DNA of 42,315 nucleotides from Actinomycetes bacterium. GTDB taxonomy: Bacteria; Actinomycetota; Actinomycetes; Mycobacteriales; Mycobacteriaceae. Below the pieces are notes generated by a model. That model did not search any database. It was not told where the DNA came from and saw only the letters and a list, made by a program, of their open reading frames with translations. Numbering within the stretch: the stretch's first letter is position 1; the number at the start of each line of letters is the position of its first letter. The stretch is taken from contig JAEXZY010000085.1 in NCBI GenBank assembly GCA_023404955.1, positions 1 through 42,315 of the forward strand, given 5' to 3'. Below, one piece after another: positions 1 through 5,754 of this stretch. The position numbers and the translations under genes are program-made.

Positions 1-1
1 C

Positions 2-358
2 GCACCGGCGGTTCCGGCCGCACCGGTGGCGCCGGCCGCGCCGGCGGCCATGCCGATGGACGCCCACGGCTTCGTCGACTCGGCGGCACGGTGTGGCGCC
101 GATCAGCAGGCCGTCGCCCTGGCGCGCACCGAGCGCGCAGCCATCGCGGTGTGCCGCGACGGAGACGCCTACACCTACCGCGGAGTGCGGCTGCGTGACG
201 GCGCAGCACTGCGCCTCGACGACGTCCGACTCATCCCGGCCGGTTTCGAGGCGCGCAACGACACCACCACCTACCGGCTGACGAGCACCGAACTCGTCGT
301 CATCGCCGGTGAGGAGTTGCAGAGCCGAGACCGCGTCGTCGAATACCGCGCGGGCTGA
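2..358 (+). CDS. C-terminal part of an unrecognised protein, truncated by the window edge
   Basis: The frame is open from the first complete codon, so the true start lies outside the window. The visible N-terminal part is an Ala/Pro-rich linker of about 20 residues. It is followed by a compact domain of about 95 residues with two cysteines (AARCGAD and IAVCRDG) and a predicted beta-rich pattern (YTYRGVRLRDG, TTYRLTSTELVV). A Pro/Ala linker before a small folded domain is common at the C terminus of mycobacterial membrane or exported proteins, but I cannot name this family. GTG 26 could serve as an internal start, yet the upstream codons continue the same Ala/Pro composition, so truncation is the simpler reading. 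The next gene starts 12 bases downstream. Confidence 0.7.
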   Translation, partial: APAVPAAPVAPAAPAAMPMDAHGFVDSAARCGADQQAVALARTERAAIAVCRDGDAYTYRGVRLRDGAALRLDDVRLIPAGFEARNDTTTYRLTSTELVVIAGEELQSRDRVVEYRAG

Positions 359-370
359 AGCCGTTCCGAC

Positions 371-1288
371 GTGCCCGCGATCACCGCGATCCGGCACACC
401 GGGCTGAACGCACCGTCGGGCATCATCGCTGCCGCCGGTGACGTCTGGTTCACCAACATCGGTGACGATCGGATCGGTCGCGTCCGGGACGGACAGGTCG
501 AACTCTTCAGCGCCGAGCCCGGCGTGCTTCGCTTTCCCGCGAACATCTTTCCCGGGGCCGACGGTCGCGTGTGGTGCACCAGTCTCGGTTCCGACGCACT
601 GGTCGCCATCGATCCCGGCAGCGACGATCCGGCGGCGACGATCGCCGCCTACCCGCTGCCCGCCGGCAGTCGGCCGGTGGCGTTGAAGGCCGCCCCCGAC
701 GGTCGGCTGTGGTTCTCGCTGCGCGGCGCCGATGCCATTGCGTCGATCGATCCGTGCGCCGATGACCCGTCGGCATCGCTGCAGCTGATCACGGGCGATG
801 GCATCGACGCGCCGGCAGCGCTGTACATGACGGGCGGGCGGCCCTGGTGGGTCAACGCCGCGTCGATCGGCAGCGCCGACCCGCTGACCGGCGACGTGAC
901 GACAGTCGGGTCGCTCCCGGCGACGCCCCGCGCATGGGCGCAGGGCGACGACGGCACGCTGTGGCTGACGACCCGCGAACCGGCTGGACTCCTGTCGTTC
1001 GACCCCGTGAACCCCACCGGCACCATCCGCCTCTTCACTCACCCGGACCTCGGCGAGCCCGACGGAATGTGTACCGGCCTCGACGGCCGCCTGTGGTTCG
1101 TCGACACCGCGCGCGATCGGATCGGCACGGTCGCGCCGGAGCGCGCAGCTGACCACCATGCGTGGACGTTCGTGGATTCGCCGGATGTGCGGGGGCCCTT
1201 CGACATCAAACCCGGCCCCGACCCCCATGTGATGTGGTTCACGAACAAGTCGGGAAACAGCCTTGGCCTGCTTGACGCTGAACCCTGA
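371..1288 (+). CDS. Virginiamycin B lyase-like seven-bladed beta-propeller
   Basis: This 305-residue protein carries seven evenly spaced blade motifs of the form (L/V)WF(T/S), near residues 25, 68, 113, 158, 198, 241 and 289. Both length and repeat match the Vgb / streptogramin-lyase-like propeller family. True Vgb linearises type B streptogramins using a conserved His and Glu. Here the usual WFTE of the active blade is replaced by WFTN, WFVD and similar, so I see no convincing catalytic Glu. Lyase activity is therefore doubtful and a binding or other hydrolytic role is possible. There is no signal peptide, so it is probably cytoplasmic. The start is GTG at 371, 12 bases after the previous stop; the two genes may be cotranscribed. 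Confidence 0.8.
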   Translation: MPAITAIRHTGLNAPSGIIAAAGDVWFTNIGDDRIGRVRDGQVELFSAEPGVLRFPANIFPGADGRVWCTSLGSDALVAIDPGSDDPAATIAAYPLPAGSRPVALKAAPDGRLWFSLRGADAIASIDPCADDPSASLQLITGDGIDAPAALYMTGGRPWWVNAASIGSADPLTGDVTTVGSLPATPRAWAQGDDGTLWLTTREPAGLLSFDPVNPTGTIRLFTHPDLGEPDGMCTGLDGRLWFVDTARDRIGTVAPERAADHHAWTFVDSPDVRGPFDIKPGPDPHVMWFTNKSGNSLGLLDAEP

Positions 1289-1322
1289 CAGGACGTCCGA
1301 CCCCGCCACGGCTGCGCACCGG

Positions 1323-1350
1323 TTTACTCGCCGGATTCTGTGGCTACGCT
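1323..1350 (+). promoter_or_regulatory. Candidate sigma-A-type promoter for the small secreted protein
   Basis: A TTTACT hexamer at 1323-1328 lies 16 bases before TACGCT at 1345-1350, which fits the mycobacterial -10 pattern TANNNT. Transcription would begin near 1357 and give a leader of about 50 bases that contains the GAGGAGG ribosome site before ATG 1407. This is pattern-based only. Confidence 0.4.
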
Positions 1351-1406
1351 GAGAAAGCGGATCGGGGGGTCGTTGCGTTTCCTACAGCGACTCTGAGGAG
1401 GGTTTC

Positions 1407-1772
1407 ATGCAGTTCAAGAAGATCGCCGCCGGCGCTGTGGCGGCAGCAGCTTTCGGTTCTGCCGTGTTTGGCATCGGCGCAGGTGTTGCGCAGGCAAAGC
1501 CGGGCCACGGACATGACGACATCTGGCTGCCGGGCGACCCGCCCGGCCACAATCCGTTCGGACCGCCCGGACTGGTCGCCAAGGGTCCGGGCCCGCTGGC
1601 CGGCCCGCCCGGACACTGGGGCGACCCGGTGCGCCTGGGCCTCCCGCCGGTGTGGCGTCCCGCCAACTGGATCGACCTGGGCATCCGCGATCCCCAGCCA
1701 CTGGTGTGGAACCCCGGTTCCAACTCCTGGGGCATCTGGTGGAACGGGCTGTTCATCGGCTACGTGGCCTGA
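1407..1772 (+). CDS. Small secreted Pro/Gly/Trp-rich protein
   Basis: This 121-residue protein has a clear Sec signal peptide: positive start (MQFKK), a hydrophobic Ala/Gly core, and cleavage predicted after GVAQA near residue 30. The mature part of about 90 residues is rich in Pro, Gly and Trp (PPGHNPFGPPG, GPPGHWGDP, SWGIWWNGLF) and has no cysteines. The start is fixed by the strong GAGGAGG ribosome site seven bases upstream. The protein resembles the many short, low-complexity exported proteins of mycobacteria. I recognise no enzymatic domain and propose no function beyond secretion. It is followed by two self-complementary elements (1768-1819). Confidence 0.8.
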   Translation: MQFKKIAAGAVAAAAFGSAVFGIGAGVAQAKPGHGHDDIWLPGDPPGHNPFGPPGLVAKGPGPLAGPPGHWGDPVRLGLPPVWRPANWIDLGIRDPQPLVWNPGSNSWGIWWNGLFIGYVA

Positions 1773-1819
1773 TGTCTCAGGTGTAGCCGGGCTGTGACCT
1801 GACTGCGATCGCGGTCAGG
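1768..1819 (+). promoter_or_regulatory. Alternating inverted repeats, possible attenuator over a ribosome site
   Basis: Four short elements alternate: CCTGA (1768-1772, containing the stop of the secreted-protein gene), TCAGG (1777-1781), CCTGAC (1798-1803) and GTCAGG (1814-1819). The last two frame an inner GCGATCGC palindrome and form a stem of about 10 bp whose 3' side overlaps the AGGAAGG ribosome site of the next gene. Because all elements are mutually complementary, two alternative foldings are possible: two local hairpins or one nested structure. It could be a terminator, a translational switch or coincidence. Confidence 0.35.
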
Positions 1820-1831
1820 AAGGCTGACACC

Positions 1832-2041
1832 GTGGCCGTCATCATCGTGTTGTCGATGATGACGGCCACTGGTCTGTTCGGGTACTACCTGGGCCGTCGC
1901 TCGGCGTCGCAGTCGCGGACGTGGCGCCAGCGCACCCGCCGGCCCGTTCTTGCTCGTCAAGCCGTCGGCCTTCTGGCCCTCGTCGCCGTCAGCCAGCTGC
2001 AGCGCAGCACGCAGCGGCGCCTCACGTCGCGTCGCGGCTGA
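1832..2041 (+). CDS. Small hypothetical membrane protein
   Basis: This 69-residue protein begins at GTG 1832, supported by AGGAAGG at 1817-1823, eight bases upstream. Residues 2-20 (VAVIIVLSMMTATGLFGYYL) form a transmembrane helix. A basic stretch (RTWRQRTRRPVLAR) follows, then a second weaker hydrophobic stretch near residues 47-58 and a basic tail. The pattern suggests a small inner-membrane protein with a positive cytoplasmic region. I do not recognise a family. It ends 30 bases before the nitroreductase gene and could share its transcript. Its ribosome site is partly buried in the inverted repeat described at 1768-1819. Confidence 0.55.
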   Translation: MAVIIVLSMMTATGLFGYYLGRRSASQSRTWRQRTRRPVLARQAVGLLALVAVSQLQRSTQRRLTSRRG

Positions 2042-2071
2042 GCCAATCGCGGGCTCGGGTAACTTTCCGGT

Positions 2072-2566
2072 ATGCCGCTTCGCCACGTCGACCCGCACCG
2101 AAAGCGCGGCCGCGCCTATCAGCGCGGGGTGCGCTTCGGGCGCTCGCCGGTCGGCCAGTTCTTTGCGCGCCACGTCGCGCGGCGCACCGACCCCTACCTG
2201 TTCCGCCTCACCGGCGGACGCGTCAACATGGGCCCGATCATCAACGCGCCGCTGGTCTCGACCGGCGCGAAATCCGGGCAGCGGCGCCAGACGCAGTTGA
2301 CGTACTTCAACGACGGCTCCGACGTCATCCTGGTCGCGTCGAACTACGGGAAGCGACGGCACCCATCGTGGTACTTCAACTTGACCGCACACCCGGAGTG
2401 CGAATTCGGCGACGAACCGTTCACCGCCACGGAGGTCACCGACCCCGAGGAGTACGCCCGGCTCTTCGCCCTGGCGGAAAAGGTGTACGCGGGGTACGAC
2501 GACTATCGGGAGAAGACCTCCGGCACGGGGCGGCAGATCCCGATCATGCGGCTGACGCCGCGCTGA
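2072..2566 (+). CDS. F420-dependent nitroreductase-family (Ddn-like) oxidoreductase
   Basis: This 164-residue protein shows the hallmark core of the deazaflavin-dependent nitroreductase family: TGAKSGQRRQTQLTYF near residues 66-81, VASNYGKRRHPSWYFNL, then TAHPECEF and a terminal acidic/Tyr-rich helix. In characterised relatives this split-barrel fold binds coenzyme F420 through the SG-RR and SNYG-HP-W segments and reduces quinones, nitroimidazoles or other unsaturated substrates. Mycobacteria carry dozens of paralogues, so the physiological substrate cannot be read from sequence. The protein is soluble or membrane-associated, with a basic N terminus. The start is ATG 2072. A stem-loop at 2600-2621 separates it from arr. 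Confidence 0.88.
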   Translation: MPLRHVDPHRKRGRAYQRGVRFGRSPVGQFFARHVARRTDPYLFRLTGGRVNMGPIINAPLVSTGAKSGQRRQTQLTYFNDGSDVILVASNYGKRRHPSWYFNLTAHPECEFGDEPFTATEVTDPEEYARLFALAEKVYAGYDDYREKTSGTGRQIPIMRLTPR

Positions 2567-2599
2567 ATCGGGCTGCCCCTTTCAGACTGTCGCACGGTG

Positions 2600-2621
2600 G
2601 GGGGCTTGCCGCAAGACCCCC
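2600..2621 (+). terminator. Stem-loop between the nitroreductase and arr
   Basis: GGGGG-CTTG (2600-2608) pairs with CAAG-A-CCCCC (2612-2621) across a three-base loop, with one bulged A. It lies 34 bases past the nitroreductase stop and 51 bases before the arr start. It could end the upstream transcript or form part of the arr leader. There is no U-tract, which is usual for mycobacterial hairpins. Confidence 0.45.
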
Positions 2622-2671
2622 TCGATGCCGCACACTGCTCCGACCGGATCACTCGACGGACGGAGAGCGCT

Positions 2672-3100
2672 GTGCCCGAATCCCCGAAACCCTTTGTGCC
2701 GCATGAGAACGGCGCGCTGTTGCACGGAACCAAGGCCGATCTCGCGGTGGGCGATCTGCTGGTGCCGGGCCGGCGGATGAACCACGACCCGAACCGGCAG
2801 GCCAACCACGTCTACGTCACCGGCACCCTCGACGCTGCGGCCTGGGGAGCAGAGTTGGCTGTCGGCGACGGTCCGGGCCGCACCTACGTCGTCGAGCCGA
2901 CAGGAACTCTCGAGGACGACCCCAACGTGACCGACAAGCGACTGCCGGGCAATCCGACGCTCTCGTACCGCACCCGCGAGCCGGTGCGCGTCATCGGTGA
3001 GATCACCGACTGGGTGGGACATTCGGCCGATCAGATCAAGACCATGCTGGACGGCCTGGCCGACCTGAGAGCCCGGGGCCTCGACGTGGTGTACGACTGA
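2672..3100 (+). CDS. arr: Rifampin ADP-ribosyltransferase (Arr)
   Basis: The 142-residue product matches the mycobacterial Arr family nearly end to end: ENGALLHGTKADLAVGDLL, ANHVYVTGTLDAAAWGAELA, EPTGTLEDDPNVTDK and YRTREPVRVIG. Arr transfers ADP-ribose from NAD+ to the C23 hydroxyl of rifamycins and inactivates them. The conserved His-Gly-Thr, the Tyr in NHVY and the Asp of the DDPN loop are present. I chose GTG 2672 because it gives the family length and has GGAGAG eight bases upstream; an earlier GTG at 2597 would add 25 unconserved residues. The gene converges with the VOC gene one base away. Rifamycin resistance is the expected effect if expressed. I see no AT-rich WhiB7-type element upstream. 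Confidence 0.93.
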   Translation: MPESPKPFVPHENGALLHGTKADLAVGDLLVPGRRMNHDPNRQANHVYVTGTLDAAAWGAELAVGDGPGRTYVVEPTGTLEDDPNVTDKRLPGNPTLSYRTREPVRVIGEITDWVGHSADQIKTMLDGLADLRARGLDVVYD

Positions 3101-3101
3101 C

Positions 3102-3500
3102 TCACACCCCGAACTTGGCGCGCGCCTCGTCGGTCACGGGCGTGAACAGATTCACGAGATTGCCGTCCGGATCCCGGAACAGCAGCGCACGGTTGCCCCA
3201 CGGCATCGTGGTGGGTTCGGTGACGACACTGTCCACATGCGCTCGCAGGCGGTCGTATTCGGCGTCGACGTCGTCGACCAGGAACTCGATGATGGCGCTG
3301 CGGTTCGCCGCCGGTTCCGCGGAGCCGGCGCCGAAGAGCGGCACGGTCTTGTCACTGCCGATCGCCAGCGTGCCGACCGGTGTGGGGATCTCGGCGAACA
3401 GGCCGTTACCCCAGACCGCCGACGCCGTGGTGACCATCTCGTAGAACGAGACGAGGCGCTGCACGTCGCCGGTGATGAGGCGGGTTGATACGAGATTCAT
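3102..3500 (-). CDS. VOC-superfamily (glyoxalase/bleomycin-resistance-like) protein
   Basis: This 132-residue protein has the vicinal-oxygen-chelate pattern: an N-terminal ITGDVQRLVSFYEMV, a central IEFLVDDVDAEYDRL and a C-terminal RALLFRDPDGNLVNLFTPV. Two beta-alpha-beta-beta-beta modules fit this length. Metal-ligand positions are only partly evident (E in IIEFLV). It could therefore be a metal-dependent lyase or dioxygenase, or a ligand-binding member as in bleomycin resistance. The substrate is unknown. The ATG at 3500 is preceded by TAGCCT eight bases upstream, compatible with a leaderless transcript. It lies 74 bases downstream of the codirectional DUF1801 gene. Confidence 0.85.
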   Translation of the reverse strand: MNLVSTRLITGDVQRLVSFYEMVTTASAVWGNGLFAEIPTPVGTLAIGSDKTVPLFGAGSAEPAANRSAIIEFLVDDVDAEYDRLRAHVDSVVTEPTTMPWGNRALLFRDPDGNLVNLFTPVTDEARAKFGV

Positions 3501-3508
3501 GCCGGCAG

Positions 3509-3514
3509 AGGCTA
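3509..3514 (-). promoter_or_regulatory. -10 hexamer TAGCCT of the VOC gene
   Basis: TAGCCT fits TANNNT and ends eight bases before the ATG, placing the transcription start at or next to the start codon. A leaderless mRNA is inferred, and the gene would be transcribed separately from the upstream DUF1801 gene. Confidence 0.4.
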
Positions 3515-3574
3515 GACCCGGGCACCGACATCATCGGTTGCGACGACGTCGGAGCCCTGGCCCTCGATGCGCAG

Positions 3575-3934
3575 TCACTCGACGGCAGCGCGAACGATGT
3601 CGGCAACCCGCGCCTCGGTGACCTCGTCCAGGCCATCGAAGAACCAGGCGGACGGGATGAGCCGCCCGTTCTCGCCCCCGACGGGCTCGAGGGTCGCTTT
3701 GTCGCTCAACCCGAGCGTCATCAGGTCGTCGTTGCGGAAGAAGACGAGCACGGGTGTGCTCGCCGACTTGGCATAGCCTGGCATGCCGTACCAGATTCGG
3801 GGCTTGAGTTGCGGTGCCGCAGTGACAATCACGTCGTGCATGCGCTGCATGATGCTGCGGCGGGGCTCGTCCGTTGCCGCGATCTTGGCGAGGACCTGCT
3901 CCAGGTTCTTGTCGTCCTTGATGGCCACTGTCAT
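3575..3934 (-). CDS. DUF1801 (YdhG-like) domain protein
   Basis: The 119-residue product shows the DUF1801 signature: RRSIMQRMHDVIVTAAPQL, then KPRIWYGMPGYAK, VLVFFRNDDLMTLGL and a C-terminal helix (VADIVRAAVE). The family is related to the YdhG/frataxin-like fold, and its biochemical role is largely undefined. I start at ATG 3934, with GGAAGG just upstream, because this gives the family length. ATG 4000 in the same frame would add 22 residues of cysteine-rich sequence with no family resemblance. The gene reads toward the VOC gene, 74 bases away. Confidence 0.8.
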   Translation of the reverse strand: MTVAIKDDKNLEQVLAKIAATDEPRRSIMQRMHDVIVTAAPQLKPRIWYGMPGYAKSASTPVLVFFRNDDLMTLGLSDKATLEPVGGENGRLIPSAWFFDGLDEVTEARVADIVRAAVE

Positions 3935-4090
3935 GTCCTTCCGTAGGCCGATGCTGATCGGCGCGATGGAGTCGGCGCACCATCCGGTGCAGCACCCCAT
4001 CGGGACATGCTCTCGAGTCAGAACCCTCCGCGATGATTCAGGTGATTTTCACCTGGAAGCGCGCTCGCACACTAACACCGCCGGCGCCTC

Positions 4091-4146
4091 GAGCGTGGGC
4101 CCTGTGTACGGATACCGGCCCGATTGCGTACACATCCCCCACGCTC
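4091..4146 (-). terminator. Long interrupted hairpin downstream of the ychF region
   Basis: GAGCGTGGG (4091-4099) pairs with CCCACGCTC (4138-4146), and TGTGTACG (4103-4110) pairs with CGTACACA (4127-4134). That gives 17 bp separated by a 3x3 internal loop, around a 16-base terminal loop. It begins 12 bases beyond the outer copy of the duplicated ychF end. It is therefore well placed to have been the original ychF terminator and now to end the heptad-repeat gene. No U-tract follows. A protein-binding palindrome is an alternative. Confidence 0.5.
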
Positions 4147-4157
4147 GCCGCGCGGTT

Positions 4158-4181
4158 CTACACGTTGAAGCGGAACTCCAC
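4158..4181 (-). repeat. Outer copy of a 24-bp direct repeat of the ychF 3' end
   Basis: These 24 bases are identical to 4598-4621. On the minus strand they read as eight codons, V-E-F-R-F-N-V-stop, exactly the end of ychF. Bases on either side differ from those of the other copy. The spacing between copies is 440 bp and encloses one gene. This looks like a target-site or attachment-site duplication at the 3' end of a conserved gene. Confidence 0.9.
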
Positions 4182-4552
4182 TAGGTTGCAGTCCCCTCGG
4201 CGGACGAGTCGCGGCGAAGGTTGCGTTCCGATTCAACTACAGCGCGACGGATCTCAGCCTCTTCCCGTTCCTCGGCTGCTTTGGCGCGATTCTCCCTGTC
4301 CGCGACGCGCTGCAATCGCTCGCGCTCGCGCTCCGCTGCGGTGCCCTCGCGTTCGTCCGCGAGCCGTTCCCGCTCATCCGCCGCCAACTCGCGATCATCG
4401 GCGATGCGGTCACGTTCGTCCGCAACACGGTCCCGATCATCCGCCGCGTACTCGCGGCGGCGCATGTCAATCTCACGCCGTGTCAGGCGACGCCCATCGT
4501 CATCGTCCGGTTCAGCGACCCGTTCGGCACCGGCATCTTCTTCACCGATCAT
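4181..4552 (-). CDS. Charged heptad-repeat helical protein between duplicated ychF ends
   Basis: This 123-residue protein is almost entirely Asp, Glu, Arg and Ala. From about residue 37 to 84 it repeats seven-residue units of the type A-D-E-R-D-R-I (ADDRDRV, ADERDRI, ADDRELA, ADERERL, ADEREGT), followed by RVADRENRAKAAEEREE. This predicts one long helix, either a coiled coil or a salt-bridged single helix. No membrane segment, signal or enzyme motif is visible. I do not recognise a named family. TACGGT six bases before the ATG gives it a probable leaderless promoter of its own. The stop codon uses the last base of the outer 24-bp repeat, and the gene lies wholly between the two repeat copies, so it probably arrived by insertion. 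Confidence 0.72.
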   Translation of the reverse strand: MIGEEDAGAERVAEPDDDDGRRLTRREIDMRRREYAADDRDRVADERDRIADDRELAADERERLADEREGTAAERERERLQRVADRENRAKAAEEREEAEIRRAVVESERNLRRDSSAEGTAT

Positions 4553-4558
4553 GGTTCG

Positions 4559-4564
4559 ACCGTA
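4559..4564 (-). promoter_or_regulatory. -10 hexamer TACGGT of the heptad-repeat gene
   Basis: TACGGT matches TANNNT and ends six bases before ATG 4552, the spacing expected for a leaderless mycobacterial transcript. It lies inside the segment bounded by the two 24-bp repeats, so the inserted gene seems to carry its own promoter. Confidence 0.45.
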
Positions 4565-4597
4565 TCCCCACGCGATCGGCCGGGCTACCCGTTCGAC

Positions 4598-4621
4598 CTA
4601 CACGTTGAAGCGGAACTCCAC
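4598..4621 (-). repeat. Inner copy of the 24-bp direct repeat (functional ychF end)
   Basis: This copy supplies the last seven codons and the stop of ychF. It is identical to 4158-4181. See the finding on this duplication. Confidence 0.9.
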
Positions 4622-5671
4622 CACGTCACCGTCGGCCATCACGTAGTCCTTGCCCTCCATGCGGACCTTGCCCGCGGCCTTCGCGGCAGCCATCGAGCCC
4701 GCGGCCACCAGATCGTCGAAGGACACGATCTCGGCCTTGATGAAGCCCTTCTCGAAGTCGGAGTGGATCACCCCGGCCGCCTTGGGCGCGGTATCGCCCT
4801 GATGAATCGTCCACGCGCGCGCCTCTTTCGGGCCCGCCGTCAGATACGTCTGCAACTTCAGGGTGTGAAAACCGGCCCGCGCCAACGCATCCAGGCCGCG
4901 CTCGGTCTGCCCGATCGACTCGAGCAGCTCGGCCGCCGACTCCTCGTCGAGCTCTTGCAGCTCCGCCTCGATCTTGGCGTCCAGGAACACCGCATCGGCC
5001 GGAGCGACCATCTCACGCAGCTCGGCGACACGCGCGGCGTCGGTGAGCACCGACTCGTCGGCGTTGAACACGTACAGGAACGGCTTGGACGTCATCAGGT
5101 TCAGCTCACGCAGCAGCGTCACGTCCACACCCGCCGCGAACAGGGTCGTGCCGCCGTCGAGCACCTCCTGCGCCGCGAGCGCCGCCTCGTGCACCGGCCG
5201 GCGGTCCTTGTGGGTGCGCGCTTCCTTCTCCAGCCGCGGCAGCGCCCGCTCCAACGTCTGCATGTCCGCGAGGATCAGCTCGGTTTCGATGATCTCGATG
5301 TCGGACTTCGGATCGACCCGGCCGTCGACGTGCACGACGTCGTCGTCGGCGAAGACACGCACCACCTGGCAGATCGCGTCGCTCTCCCGGATGTTGGCCA
5401 AGAATTTGTTGCCCAGCCCGGCGCCTTCGGACGCGCCCTTGACGATGCCCGCGATGTCGACGAACGTCACCGGCGCCGGCACGGTCTTCTCCGAATCGAA
5501 CATCTCGGCCAGCTTGTCCAGCCGCGGATCCGGGAGCGCCACCACACCCTCGTTCGGTTCGATCGTCGCGAACGGGTAGTTGGCGGCCAGCACGTCGTTA
5601 CGCGTCAGCGCGTTGAACAGAGTCGACTTGCCCACATTCGGCAGTCCGACGATTCCCAGATTCAGGCCCAC
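4598..5671 (-). CDS. ychF: Ribosome-associated GTPase/ATPase YchF (OLA1 family)
   Basis: The 357-residue product begins VGLNLGIVGLPNVGKSTLF, with a P-loop (GLPNVGKS, residues 9-16). It continues with the switch region YPFATIEPNEG, FVDIAGIVKGASEGAGLGN (G3), FNADES (the altered G4 typical of YchF, which binds ATP better than GTP) and a C-terminal TGS domain ending DVVEFRFNV. The family binds ribosomes and influences stress responses. GTG 5671 gives exactly the usual length; the open frame upstream lacks homology. The last 24 bases are the inner copy of the direct repeat, so the coding sequence remains intact despite the insertion behind it. It diverges from the DUF6542 gene across 83 bases. Confidence 0.95.
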   Translation of the reverse strand: MGLNLGIVGLPNVGKSTLFNALTRNDVLAANYPFATIEPNEGVVALPDPRLDKLAEMFDSEKTVPAPVTFVDIAGIVKGASEGAGLGNKFLANIRESDAICQVVRVFADDDVVHVDGRVDPKSDIEIIETELILADMQTLERALPRLEKEARTHKDRRPVHEAALAAQEVLDGGTTLFAAGVDVTLLRELNLMTSKPFLYVFNADESVLTDAARVAELREMVAPADAVFLDAKIEAELQELDEESAAELLESIGQTERGLDALARAGFHTLKLQTYLTAGPKEARAWTIHQGDTAPKAAGVIHSDFEKGFIKAEIVSFDDLVAAGSMAAAKAAGKVRMEGKDYVMADGDVVEFRFNV

Positions 5672-5742
5672 GGAGTCCACAGTCTGCCAGATGTCACCCG
5701 GCACACTGGCGTCCGCTGGCGGCGTGCGGTCACCCCAGCCGG

Positions 5743-5748
5743 TACGGT
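5743..5748 (+). promoter_or_regulatory. -10 hexamer TACGGT of the DUF6542 gene
   Basis: TACGGT ends six bases before GTG 5755. This fits a leaderless start and supports GTG 5755 as the initiation codon. Confidence 0.42.
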
Positions 5749-5754
5749 CGACGT

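Noticed and set aside
1..50. GC-rich GGC/GCC repeats at the left edge considered as a PE_PGRS gene
   Set aside because: In the open frame the codons give an Ala/Pro linker, not Gly-Gly-Ala/Asn repeats, and a distinct non-PGRS domain follows.
371..1288. Calling the propeller a functional virginiamycin B lyase
   Set aside because: The blade repeats fit the family, but the catalytic His/Glu pattern is not evident, so only a family-level call is made.
2567..2671. WhiB7-dependent promoter before arr
   Set aside because: arr is a WhiB7 target in other mycobacteria, but no AT-rich element beside a -35/-10 pair is visible here, only a GC-rich stem-loop.
4301..4444. Short tandem repeats considered as a CRISPR or minisatellite
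   Set aside because: The units are 21 bp, imperfect and in frame with the coding sequence. No spacers exist, so they are protein heptads.
4221..4646. Plus-strand Ser/Arg-repeat reading frame resembling an SR-rich protein
   Set aside because: It is the antisense shadow of the heptad-repeat gene and the ychF end. The repetition comes from the real minus-strand gene, which has the better start, promoter and composition.
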